Origin: Pelargonium cotyledonis
Taxonomy: Eukaryota > Streptophyta > Magnoliopsida > Geraniales > Geraniaceae
Assembly (NCBI GenBank): GCA_036897625.1
Contig: JAYMTA010000590.1
Coordinates: 1-26,418, forward strand
Length of the DNA: 26,418 nt
Direction of reading: 5' to 3'
Every line of letters starts with the position of its first letter. The first letter of the stretch is position 1. This document shows, piece by piece, positions 10,601 to 24,328 of this stretch. The notes beneath the pieces were generated by a model. It was not told the origin of the DNA. It worked only from the letters and a program-made list of their open reading frames with translations, and did no database searches. A program made the translations under genes and the position numbers.

Positions 10601-10842
10601 TGACACAACCACGGTTCCTCTTCTCGAGAATCCATACAGGATTAGAAATTAAACATCATAATGGTAAAACTCCCCAGGTTTATCAATTCCTCTATTTCGA
10701 AAAGTGTAAAGGTTAAGGTAACAAAGCCAATCAACAAAACCATAATAGAACTTAATACCGCTTGACACGACTAAGATGAGTAATCCTCTACATGAGGTCG
10801 ATATGTGAGATGTTACTAAGTATTGCCTACATACGAGTTCCT

Positions 10843-13975
<3,133 letters not shown>

Positions 13976-14065
13976 ATAAGAAAAATATAATAGTCTCGTG
14001 ACTTTACTTGACTTGACTACCTGACCTGCTTTTGTACACACGAGAACTTCGCGGGATTCATGATA

Positions 14066-14650
14066 AGGCTAATTGCAGTAAATTCCGATGGATAATTGAC
14101 TACTTACAGAAAATCCGCTGCTAAAATAAGATTTCACACACAACCCATTAATTATTTACTACAGTAATTTTCTATCCATTTCCATCCATTTGACTGTTAG
14201 TATAATTATAAAAAGACTATTTTGTTCCTAAGTTATAAAAAGACTATTTTTTTTTTTTTTCATTTTTTCAGATTCGGTACGGTCTGTATAATTTTGTATT
14301 ATTTTTGTTTGATTTGGGTTTAACTAAGACGAGTATTAGTTTGATTTTGTATTAATTTCGATTTGATTAAGAGATTTTGGTTGAAGTTCATTAACTCCGG
14401 CAACAAAATGCAGAATTCGGCGACCAGAAAATTCATATGGTCGCCGGAATCTTCAAGGCATCAATAGGTTGAAGAAGAAGGGCATTTTGGACATTAAAAA
14501 AAATTAACCACCATCTGTTACAAAATCCATCCACTTTAACGGTAAAAATTACTGTAGCAAATTTTTGGTGGGTTATGTGCGAAACCTGGTTTCAGTTGTG
14601 GGTTTTCTGCAATTAGTCAATTACCCATAGGGTCTTACTGCAATTAGCCC
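14066..14650. mobile_element. Mutator-like MITE with 9-bp target duplication
   Basis: A 585-bp element with inverted arms of about 112 bp (14066-14177 and 14541-14650). The arms begin (a/g)ggctaattgcagtaa and share taattgact and ctacagtaattt. It is flanked by identical 9-bp copies of ttcatgata at 14057-14065 and 14651-14659, the diagnostic size for Mutator-superfamily insertion. No transposase is present. A 9-bp perfect inverted repeat, cggcgacca (14418-14426 with 14438-14446), sits inside. Confidence 0.85.
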
Positions 14651-15024
14651 TTCATGATACAATGACGTGAGAATCGGTACGAACCATTGGGACCCAAAAG
14701 ATTTATGAAACTAAATTTACATTTCAGGTTTCGAATCAGAAATCTCGAATACGATTTAAAGGAATGAGTTGTAAATTATACAAATAAGATGTGTGAATTC
14801 ACTCTGCTCATATGTTAATCCAATGTATTTTATCTAATTTATACTCGTACAAATGAGGATTAAATATTGATGGATGCATCGACTCTAAATTGTCAACATT
14901 ACATAGAGATGGCAGAAGTAGTTTCGGCCATCGAGTTTGGTTAGTAGGGTTTAGGGCTTTATGCTAAAATACATTGATTTTTGTGGGTTTATCCGACTCG
15001 AACTGCCCTGCATGAAAATTTACA

Positions 15025-16108
15025 GAGACAAACACATTTTAGGTGCATGAACTTTCATCAAATGTACAAATATGTCACTTTTGACAAATTTTGTACAAAT
15101 AAGTACATCAACTTTCAATTTAGAGTCAAATTCACTAACGGTTAACTTTTTCCGTTAAATATAATTATGTAATAGTTTATTTGTCGTTTTTAAAATGTCG
15201 AGCATGACATGGACATTGATGACATGTCATATTTATACGCAAAATATTAAAATAATTTTACGAGTCATGTCAATTAATTATTAAAAATCATTTTTTTTAT
15301 CTCTCCCCTCCCATTTTCCTCTCTATGATTTCTTCTTCTTCTTTTTGTATGCATTTTTTTTCTCAAAAAGTAATACAACAAGTCCAGATAAATATATAAT
15401 TTACATGAAAGATTAGTTAGAAAATTATGGAAATTGTCTCTAATTGCCATAGAAGTTACACAGACGCAAAAGTTCTCTAAATAACCATTGGGCTTAATCA
15501 GATAGCATTATAACTAATTAATTAAGAAGTTGAGAATGAGACGAGTTATATACTTGGATGCAAATGTGGCAATTCAAATTTTGGATTAAAAAGATTAACC
15601 CGACCGAATCTTAGCTGAAAGAGTTTTCAATCGGATCAGATTGGTTAAAGTTTGTCTTTTAGTGTAAATGAGCAGATTTATCCGATTTGATTCAAAATTG
15701 ATCAAATTAAATGAGATTGGATCATATTTTATCCAAATTAAATTTCACCTGCTCGCTAATCTGGATCCAAATTGACAACTTAGTCTGAATTAAATCATTG
15801 AGCGACATACTATAAATATAAAAAAGTAATTGGAATGGGGAGAAAAAAAATTTAGATCAATAATCAATTGAAAAATGGCGTTAAATTTATATATTCATTT
15901 TCAAAAGTGATATCTTATCGCAATTACACACGTTTTGTTTCACGTCATAAAAAAATCACAATTTCTAAAGGAAAAAGTTAACACCGTTAGGGAATTTGAC
16001 GTAATTGTTCAAATTTGAAAGTTCATGCATCTTTCTGTACAAAGTTTGTTAAAAGTGACGTATTTGTACATTTGATGAAAGTTTATGCACCTAAAAAGTG
16101 GTTGTCTC
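15025..16108. mobile_element. Non-autonomous long-TIR element (~1.08 kb)
   Basis: The left arm (about 15025-15165) and right arm (about 15965-16108) are inverted copies starting gagacaaacac and gagacaaccac. They share ttaggtgcat(g/a)aactttcatc and the core aatgtacaaata(t/c)gtcac. Identity looks to be about 80% over the outer 90 bp. The interior is AT-rich with no transposase. The flanks (aaatttaca, aaaataata) match at only six of nine positions, so a 9-bp duplication is possible but not established. It is probably Mutator-like. Confidence 0.75.
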
Positions 16109-17400
16109 AAAATAATATATGATGATCCCGACATGAAAGTTGGTACAGTTGAGTTAAGGTCAAATATTAGGGTCGGGTATCAGAAACCCATAGGTTAAGA
16201 TCCAAGTTGTTAGCTTTAACATTACCGCAAACTATTGGAAAAAAAAAAGTAAATATACCTACACAATTTCAGAAGTTTGTTTTCTTTCATTTTTCATTGC
16301 TATATTACCTCCATTTCATAACAAGTGTCATTTTAACGAGCAAAATTCAAACTATGTATGTTAAAGTTGGTGAGGAAGTATTAGGGATTGTCACCTCATC
16401 AACTTTAACATTTTGAGCATTCTCATTGTTCCTAGCAAAAATAACTATTCATTTTTACTAATTCACCAAATAACTAATAGTAAATGATATGACAATCACT
16501 ATTACACTTAGTTATATCATAATAGATATGTAGTGCTTTATATAGAAGTTACAAACGCCATCATTTCTCAATTTTTTCAATGTTAGCTTCTCAAACCTTA
16601 ATTTTTTCATGTTTTTGATGTGGGATTAGAATCATTGTATTCCATGCACTATTAACTAATTATTTGCTTAATTGTAAATGATTACAAGGGCAATATAAAT
16701 ATTATGGAGTTTTCATTTGGTGAGCAGGATGATTTGGAGATGGAAGTGATCACTTAGTGAGGAAAAAAGACCTTTTGCATCAAGACAAGAAAAGACAAGG
16801 ATCATAAATGATTAGATTGGTTCAATTTGAACAAGAACTCAAAGATAGCTAGAATGTAGTAGAAGCGGGCAACTTTGTCCTCGATCGGTGTTTGTCATAG
16901 TAATATGAATGTAGTAGCTGTATGTTATGATTTGTCAGATAAGCCGCCCGGCCCGGATTTATATGAAGTGCAGTGAAACAGAAGATTTGTTACCATACAA
17001 AGACAATACAGCAGTGGAAAACTAATTTGTTGCATTATGCATCCAGTTAGGATTGACTTGCAAGGTATCGATCTTGACTGTTTTTTCGACTTTCAAATCA
17101 TAATTATTTGTTTAACTAGACTATACAAAAAATACAAGAAAATCGAGCATGATTTAAATTGACTAATGGATATATGAAGTTTGGACTTAATTAAATCTTA
17201 GCTTACGAAAACTTCATAGAGATGCTATATATTAAATTTTGAGTTACTCATGTTTAAGTTAATACGTATATCGTGTATAATAGTTCACATGATATTAGTA
17301 TTTTACAACTTCAAAAATTAGAATCATGTTCTACAAACGAAAGATGATTCAAACTATAAATAATATAAATAATTCTTAGGGAAATGGGAGCCTAACCCAA
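16109..17400. other. Intergenic region with no recognised gene
   Basis: AT-rich sequence. A 16308-16335 stretch (ctccatttcataacaagtgt) resembles a Stowaway-type terminus without a partner. A short hairpin is listed separately. Otherwise I see nothing I can support. Confidence 0.5.
16358..16411. repeat. Compact 18-bp-stem hairpin
   Basis: ATGTTAAAGTTGGTGAGG (16358-16375) pairs with CCTCATCAACTTTAACAT (16394-16411), 17 Watson-Crick pairs plus one G-T, around an 18-nt loop. It may be a tiny MITE core. It is too short to call a miRNA precursor. Confidence 0.7.
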
Positions 17401-17988
17401 TTATTTTTTGGCTTAGGCTAAGCCATTAAGGAGGTGGTGCCACCTTATTAAAAAACTTGGATCCGGACAAGTCGCTCCGCTCCCATCAATTCACTTGGGT
17501 GGGTATAAGTGAAAAGTAATGAGGTGTCATTACCTGATTGGCTTGGCTAAATTACGTGGCGCATATTCCATTTACTCTCTATATATGTATATATGATTTT
17601 CTCTCTGTTTGTTTGTAATATGTCTCTTTATAGCTAACATGCAGTATACGTTTTTTTTTTGTGAACTGCAGTATACTTTTATGATAATGAATAACTTATA
17701 TATTTGATGATAGTTTCTCTTTTGTTTTATTATTTTATTTGTAAATTTTTAAGAAGAGTTATATTGGGTTAGGCTTATAATTTTATTATTGCATGTCAAA
17801 CTATGTGTATACCCAACTATTTGTTTGTAACGCTGGTTTACAATTATTTTTTAATTGTTCAAGCAATCTCACACTAAATAAATTAGATTTCAAATTGATC
17901 AAAATTGACACACATTACTCATATCAAATTGAAAATATTTTTGTTATTTGTCTCCACCACCCGTCCAACGCACGGGAAGAAAGACTAG
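17401..17988 (+). mobile_element. Putative non-autonomous Helitron, 3' end at 17988
   Basis: The 3' end has a short hairpin, CCCGT (17960-17964) with ACGGG (17972-17976) around ccaacgc, followed by aagaaaga and CTAG at 17985-17988 and then T. That is the arrangement of plant Helitron termini. The 5' end is not resolved: tctctatatatg at about 17576 is TC-initial but is not preceded by A, so the left limit is a guess. Confidence 0.45.
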
Positions 17989-18139
17989 TTTGTTTTAAAA
18001 TGAATATCATTTTAACAAGTGTCATTTATCGAGGCAAGTGGCTTGTTTCTTTTGAGGTTTCAAATTCAAGTTTTGTTTGTTATACTTGCTTATCAAAACA
18101 AATGACTAGTACAAGTAATAATTAATGAATGCACATATA

Positions 18140-18869
18140 GCTAGGGGTGTCAACGGGCGGGTTATCTGCTCGTTGACTGCACTCTTGGAACCACCCGCTC
18201 AATTGTCAATCCATAAACCACTCTTTGAAGTTAAAATTTAGCGGGCGGACCAATTGGCGGGTTACTCGCAATCCTCTAATTCATTGTCGACCGAATCCCA
18301 AATTATAAAAATAGAGTAAAACCAAAATAAGAAGTACTTCCTGATTTATGAACTAATGATGTTAGAAATACAAAATGAGAATATGAGTCATCCAAAACTA
18401 ACATATTGTGAATGAAAAAACCATTAGTCATGGGTTACCTCACTTAGCAAAATTTAGCCTAGTGTGGTGCTTCAAAACCAATGATGAGACTAACACTCCT
18501 ATCCTATTGGAGTGACTCCTATCTCTAACTATTACATATCAAAATTGAAATATTGTTACAAAATCAATAATAAGTAAAATTACATGACATCCAAAAGTCA
18601 AAATTTAATACCACCAAGGTCTACAAGTCACACTAGGGTTTTAAGTTATGTAAAGTATGATATTTATATTAAGAATTTTAAGATATGTCTTCAGATAGCT
18701 GGTTGGACCGCAAAGAGATTTGGTGGAACTGTGGACCACCCATTTGTGGGTACTGGTGGGGGCAGATTGGACCGCTCATATGAACAGGTCAAGGCAAGTG
18801 GGTTGATTCCGGAGCAAATCACGAGTGCGTTCGAGCGGGTCACGGGTTGACTGTATTTTTTAACACACC
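18140..18869. mobile_element. Non-autonomous hAT-type element with perfect 8-bp target duplication
   Basis: Flanked by identical cacatata at 18132-18139 and 18870-18877. The left end reads gctaggggtgtcaacgggcg and the right end, reverse-complemented, ggtgtgttaaaaaatacagt then caacccgtgacccgctc. These are loosely inverted, typical of plant hAT MITE termini (taggggtgtcaa...). The 730-bp body has no transposase. An 88-codon open frame inside (18584-18850) overlaps the right terminus and is not credible as a gene. Confidence 0.7.
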
Positions 18870-20174
18870 CACATATAACAGTGTAAGATTGATTTGTGTG
18901 AAAAACTCTTGAACAACACTTGTTTTGAAATAGAGTTAATCCTCAACAAGAGTACCTCAACTGCTTAACTACCTCATGAGACAACCTTAAAGACATACTA
19001 CCTTTCGTTGGCATAGTATATGAAGAAAAAAAAAAAAACTGAAATTCAATGTTTAATTGAAGCAATACTCAACTATCCATCTACAAAAATAATATCATAA
19101 CAATACATTTTGAGATTCCTTGGTCTTCATCAATGCAATGTTCTTCTCAAGACTCATCTTGTGCTGACAAAGAAAATGAAATACAACAATCAACATGAGA
19201 AATTAATTTTATGGCTTACAATCCTAATATTCTACTAAACAACAGAACATACAAGTACAAGTATATTACATAAATATATGATGAGACACTTAAGTTATGC
19301 GTAGCAAAACTCATACTTGGCTTCACTCGCTATAAGTCTATAACTTGAACTCAGACGCGACTATTCTTGAAATGAGTTTCTTGTCGACATGTTATGTTCC
19401 AACCCACAATTTTGGCTAGGTAAGTAAGAGGGCTAATTACTTTCAAGGGTAATAACGGATTACTACCAGTTATGATGTCCCAAAACAAACAACTACGCTT
19501 TTCGGTTCCATTATCTTTTATCATGTGCTTTGCATATGACATTCCCTATTGTCATAAATATCATATCAAAAGTTGGGAGAGAAATTGAAAAGGGGGAAAG
19601 AAAATGAAGTGAACTGAGAATTAGATTAGATTATAGTACTTTTTGAGATTTCATAAAAAAAAAATAAAAAAGGAAAAAAAAAGGAAACAAAAAAAAGAGT
19701 ACTTTGATTCTATGAGATTTTGGAAATTTTAGAGTATGAGAATGTCATTTGTAAAACACATAATGAGAGATACTGAATTTCTCCATTCAAAATATAATCT
19801 ACATACAAAGTGAAAACATATGGCGAGTAAACGTATGAAAATCGAAAAATATAGTTGTGTTTCGAGACATTAGAGCTGGTAGTAATATGTAATTACCCGT
19901 CGCTTTTACCTTGAATAAGTTATGAAATATGAGAAGCTTAAATTAAGAAAAGATAAAAGGTGGACACTGTTCAGGGAGCTTTGTTGAGAAAATTCAATTG
20001 TGAACCAAGATACAAGCAAATATAGGTCACACATTAACTAAAACATATTGTAAGTTTCTAAAGCAAGACATATTTCACAGCTTAAACATCGGTAACAATT
20101 GCAAATGGTGTACTAAGAGAGAACCTGTGGTGGTATGCTGCACGACCATTTATGACTCATTCTTCTCTTTCTCA
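18870..20174. other. Downstream of NAA40; no gene recognised
   Basis: AT-rich sequence that includes the NAA40 3' UTR next to 20175. A fragment at about 20270-20345 (aaggaccattttggca, gagaaccattttagtc) looks like part of a TIR-element arm. A short open stretch on the minus strand at about 19164-19100 follows a plausible acceptor, but I cannot tie it to a gene. Confidence 0.4.
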
Positions 20175-23100
20175 TTAGCTTTCCTGTAAAAGAATTGAAG
20201 AAAGCCGTTTTTCAAATTAAAATTACAACTCCCAAGAACTACTTTAAATTCTATGCCAGCAACATGTTCAAGGACCATTTTGGCATATCTAAAGTTTGGG
20301 GACTAAAATGATGACTTTTTGAAAGTTCGAGAACCATTTTAGTCATTAATCCTAACTTTGATGAATAACATATTAATCTAATGACATCACTAAATATTTC
20401 CCAACTGAACATTTCGTGATATCACTACATTCATGGAGTGGTACCTCCAATGTAGTTTTGGCTTCATTGCCAAATGCTTTACAAAGAATTTCATAACTCT
20501 TCTCCTCTCCAGTCTGAAAAAATAGTACAACGGAATCACTTAGAGTATCATTATACAAATACATATATTACTATAGTAAATAATAATCTCTCACCATTGG
20601 ATAGACTCTAGATGGAGAAATACTAGATATGATATATCTGCACAAATTAGAAATTAAATTATCAGACAAACAGCTACATAAACTAGAAGATTATGCAAAT
20701 TTAATGACAAAACTCTTTACTAAAATGGCAGCTAAGCATCCATAACAATGATTTTCATGATAAACAATCGAGCATGATGAAACTAAATCCCTGTATCATC
20801 TTTTGTGGATAACAAAGAATATTTTAAAGAAATTAAGAGATATAACAATATCCCTAACCCCTAGCTTACCAATCTACAAAACCCTGAAATTCAGTTATAT
20901 GTATCACTTTGGGGAAACGAGGATACTATTAAAATAGGCATGAGAATGAGTGTGTCGTTCCTTTTTATTCAGAAGTATCATAAAGCAAACACCATTTCAA
21001 CATTATTCACATATAGTACATAAATATTGATTTTGAAATAGTTACCTCAATTTCCTTGTATAAAAGTTCATAGCAAGCAAGTTAGTTTTCTGAACAGTTA
21101 GCATTACAGCACCCATGCCGTTCTACAAAAGATAGAAAGTAGAAATACTGATTAATGAAGGAATTCCAAGAAAACTTATACGTTAACACTTAACAAGTAA
21201 GAATATTTCCGACAGCTGAGAGGAACCGAAAGACCACACAAAGTACAAAGTGAAGCTATGTCAACATAAAAACTGTACACGGAAAAATGAAAAGGAAGTC
21301 AGAAATTGCATGTGCATCATACCAGGATCAACTTTTCTTTTAAGACTTCTGCATCTAAATGTAACACAATAGATTTTGGCTCTTCCTAAACTACAAGACA
21401 GAAAAGTCAACAAAACCCAGTACCTTGCGAGCAATAAGCTCAATTACTTGCATTAAGAATTTTCCGAGCCCCTTCCCTTGAACATGAGCCTCAAGTTGTA
21501 ATTCATACACATAGAGAACAGGTATCTCTTCCTCAATAGTAAAACGAAAATGTACAAATCCAACCATTGGGCCACTATTTCTATTTTCCATGCAGTTCGT
21601 TGAGGCAGTCATTTCCCTTTCTAACATTGTTGACATCTCATTAGCACTTGCATTTTTAGCCTCATACACAAATATATATCGTGCTTCTGGAGCAACCATT
21701 TCTCTGCGCTTAATTTTCTCTTCTGTTGGCCACTCCGGCCCATATGGTCCCTCCATATTGGCCTGCAAGTTCCATAAAGGTTATCTTACTCAGAATCGAT
21801 GAAACAAGAAGTTGAAAACAAATACAGAGTTTCAATGGTGACCCTGACTTGTGTACTTATATTACCTTAAGGAGACTCTGAATGTATAATTTAACAGACG
21901 AGGATAGTTTATCCCCACATCCTGATTCCAAGAATACAGACAGACCTATACCAGATAAAGTTGGGCATTAAAATGGAATCTACATTATTAAAAGTTTTAT
22001 TCTGGACATCGAAATTAAGATGTTGAGAAAAGGGCTCAAAAACAACCTTCAGCACAAAAGATTCAAAAAGAGTGCATGGGAAAAAGCATCAACAGGTTTA
22101 CAACTTTTAGACTTGAGAGAACTATGAGCAGAAAGTGTGTCATTCTCAATGACAAGACGTTTTCGCAATGATATTGGTCAGCTATACAAAGTGATCCCTA
22201 GTTACAGTCTCTAATTTACCACCGATCTCTATTTTACAACCAGTGTATTTTCAGCTCAATCCTATTCAGCACATGTTGATATATACAAATATATAACATC
22301 ATAAAATCAAGGGTTAAATGGTTTTGCCTTCCCTGGACTGACACTTTTTGGGGTTTAGCCCCTAATAAGAATTTTGGCTTGTTTGAGCCCTTGTAAATCA
22401 TTTTTTATTAATTAAACTCACTCAACCGGCTATAGCTGGTTTTCAGGTGCCACCACATCAAATACAGAATTCACATGTACCTGCCACGTCGTCACACCGT
22501 TTAATTTTTTCATCATTGGTAACTAAAACAACACTGTTTTGATGGCCTGTGATGTAAAATATTAAATAATGGAACACAACGTTTTGTTCGATGTGTTGTA
22601 AACGTATGGGAGTTGTATCAACGTAATGACGTGTCAACAAATGCTGACACATCACTTGAAAATTGGCTACAACCGGTTGAGTGAGTTTAATTAATGAGAA
22701 AAATGATCTACAAGACTCAAACAAGGTAAACCCCTAGTGAGGGGCTAAACACAAAGAAGAGTAGGTCCAGAGTAAGCAAAACCATTACTGAGCACAAATA
22801 GCACTGGACAGTGTATTTTCAACTCAATCCTATTCAGCACTTGCTAAACATATTGATGTATACCAACACATAACATCATAATAACAAGTGAGCACAAATA
22901 GCACCAGATAGAGTTGATTGTAGGCTAAGGGCATCTCATTTGCAATGAAACCCAATTCATAATACCACAAGTAACCATTTCAACCCTAGCATAAAAACTA
23001 GAAACCCAAATCATAAATATGAAAAAGATGGCAAATTGAGAATGAAGAAAAAGAGAGAGCAGAAATGAGACTGAACCCACCATTTCTGGAGTAGTGACGA

Positions 23101-23325
23101 AAGGGTGGAAAAGAAGAGAGATGGTCAATGTCGGGAGATGAAGCAGCTTTGATGAGTTGGTCCACAGCCTTCTTCTTCTCCAGAATCTGTATATGTCAAA
23201 AATAATTAAAAAAGAAAAAGAGCAAATTGTAATTGAGGGTTTTGTTTGTTTGCTCGAGTCGTTACCTGTTTGCGTTTCAGCTTCTTCTCTTTGCTGCCAT
23301 TGCCGATGCCCTTCGACGACTCCAT
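20175..23325 (-). CDS. NAA40: N-alpha-acetyltransferase 40 (NatD catalytic subunit), 260 aa, eight exons
   Basis: Minus-strand exons are 23325-23266, 23186-23081, 21945-21866, 21762-21424, 21122-21046, 20637-20595, 20513-20445 and 20183-20175; the sum is 783 nt and all phases agree. NatD acetylates the N-terminus of histones H4 and H2A using acetyl-CoA. Residues 1-40 are Lys-rich (KEKKLKRKQ, then ILEKKKAVDQLIKAA), a possible nuclear signal as in the family. The GNAT fold follows: a YIFVYE strand, GPMVGFVHFRF, VLYVYELQLE, and then the acetyl-CoA pyrophosphate loop VQGKGLGKFLM, which fits Q/R-x-x-G-x-G. NGMGAVMLTVQKTN and NFYTRKL give the typical C-terminal GNAT segment. The length is close to human NAA40 (237 aa). 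The last coding exon is only nine nucleotides (Glu-Ser-stop). If intron 7 were retained, the protein would instead gain 23 different residues and stop at 20375-20373. Intron 2 carries a foldback transposon. No catalytic residue is visibly lost. Confidence 0.92.
22240..22890. repeat. ~70-100 bp direct repeats bracketing the foldback element
   Basis: The sequence gtgtattttca(g/a)ctcaatcctattcagcac...taacatcataa occurs at about 22242-22303 and again at about 22812-22882. Also, gagcacaaatagcac occurs at 22790 and 22891. The foldback element sits exactly between two units of an older tandem duplication. Confidence 0.75.
22313..22787. mobile_element. Foldback / Mutator-like MITE in NAA40 intron 2
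   Basis: Inverted arms of about 131 bp (22315-22445 and 22657-22787) share aatggttttgc, gtttagcccct, attaattaaactcactcaac and cttgtttgag. Interior segments contain ccacgtcgtcac and tgacgtgtcaac. The element is about 475 bp, with no coding capacity. No clear 9-bp target duplication is visible. Confidence 0.8.
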
Positions 23326-23439
23326 TACTGCCTCTATGTGAAACTCAATTGCTCTCGGGACCTTTTGGTTTGGTCTGTTTAATTCAAATATCAATGAACC
23401 CATTATATATTAGTCCAGCCCAACTAAATCAGTTTTGTT

Positions 23440-23601
23440 CTCAAATAGAAAACTGGACAAACCAGTCAAACCGGGAACTGAATTTGACCGGGTTTTACTC
23501 GGTTTGACTTCAACACCGGGTATTAAAGACGGACCAGTAGGTCACCAGTTACTAGTAAAATCGGTTCACCTGGCCCATCCGTTCCGGTTTTTAAATCATT
23601 G
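23440..23601. mobile_element. Short hAT-like MITE upstream of NAA40
   Basis: A 162-bp segment rich in ccggtt/aaccgg. The ends (ctcaaatagaaaactgg and, inverted, caatgatttaaaaaccgg) are similar. The flanks gttttgtt (23432-23439) and cttttgtt (23602-23609) agree at seven of eight positions. It lies about 115 bp 5' of the NAA40 start codon, so it may overlap the promoter. Confidence 0.5.
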
Positions 23602-23679
23602 CTTTTGTTTTTGTTTCTAATGTAAAATTATTATTATTATTGATTCGACTCTAAAAACCTGGACCAAATCTTGTGCTGA

Positions 23680-24319
23680 GATTTTATTTTGATCGGCAAA
23701 CAGTACTTTATTCAAAAATTGAAAGAACAAAGTACAAAAATCCCTAGTGGGAGAGATTTGGGAAACTATTACAAACTAAAGAATCTAGTAGTGGGGAGTG
23801 AATCCAGAATGAATATTACATTGGTGGAGGAGTGATGCAAAGAGAAAAGAAGGCACTGAATTTTTTTAGATATTGTTGAGAAGTGAATTATTCCTTGAGA
23901 ACCAGATGAACAATGTCATAACCGGACATATGCTCTTCCAGAATAACTTTGATGATTTTGTATGCAAGATGCTCGACAATTGATTTAGCAAACCAATGGT
24001 GTTATCAGACAATACTATGATGCATAAACATTGAGCCAAATGAATCCGAACTGACGGTGTAACCTTACTTACAGACATGGATCCATTGTATTGAATCTGA
24101 GCGTGATGATATGAGTTGAATTCCGGCGAGCCATTAAATTAGATTATCAAAAGCTTGTCTCACGAACTCTAAGCCGATGCTTGAACCTGATGCTCCACGA
24201 AGGATGAGATGGTGGATTGATGAAAAATTTACCCATTGATTTTGATGAAGGGAGGTTGAAAATAGCCTCGGTTACTGATGAATTTTGGACTGTCCCGGGT
24301 ACATCTGATGTCTGATGTC
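23680..24319 (-). mobile_element. 3' end of a LINE-like retroelement, minus strand
   Basis: On the minus strand, 23750-23680 reads cactagggatttttgtact, ...caatttttgaataaagtact, gtttgccgatcaaaataaaa. It closely resembles the 3' UTR and tail I know from plant L1-type LINEs. Upstream, minus-strand frames at about 24078-23866 look partly coding (for example VEHLAYKIIKVILEEHM in one frame) but are broken, and I recognise no domain. The upper boundary is uncertain. Confidence 0.45.
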
Positions 24320-24328
24320 GGATGGGAA

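Noticed and set aside
15560..15783. Possible small hAT MITE nested in the 15025-16108 element (tgtggcaattcaaatttt ... aaattgacaactta)
   Set aside because: The inverted ends are loose and I found no 8-bp duplication, so it is not supported.
18584..18850. 88-codon plus-strand open frame
   Set aside because: It lies wholly inside the hAT-type element and runs into its right terminal sequence.
19100..19164. Short open stretch after a plausible acceptor (HKMSLEKNIALMKTKESQ) as an alternative NAA40 last exon
   Set aside because: The phase fits, but it is about 1 kb beyond a closer, valid terminal exon and shows no family resemblance. It cannot be decided without transcripts.
23866..24078. 70-codon minus-strand frame and an overlapping coding-like frame near 24000-23878
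   Set aside because: The two frames compete, both are broken upstream, and no domain is recognisable. They lie just above a LINE-like 3' end, so I treated them as retroelement debris.
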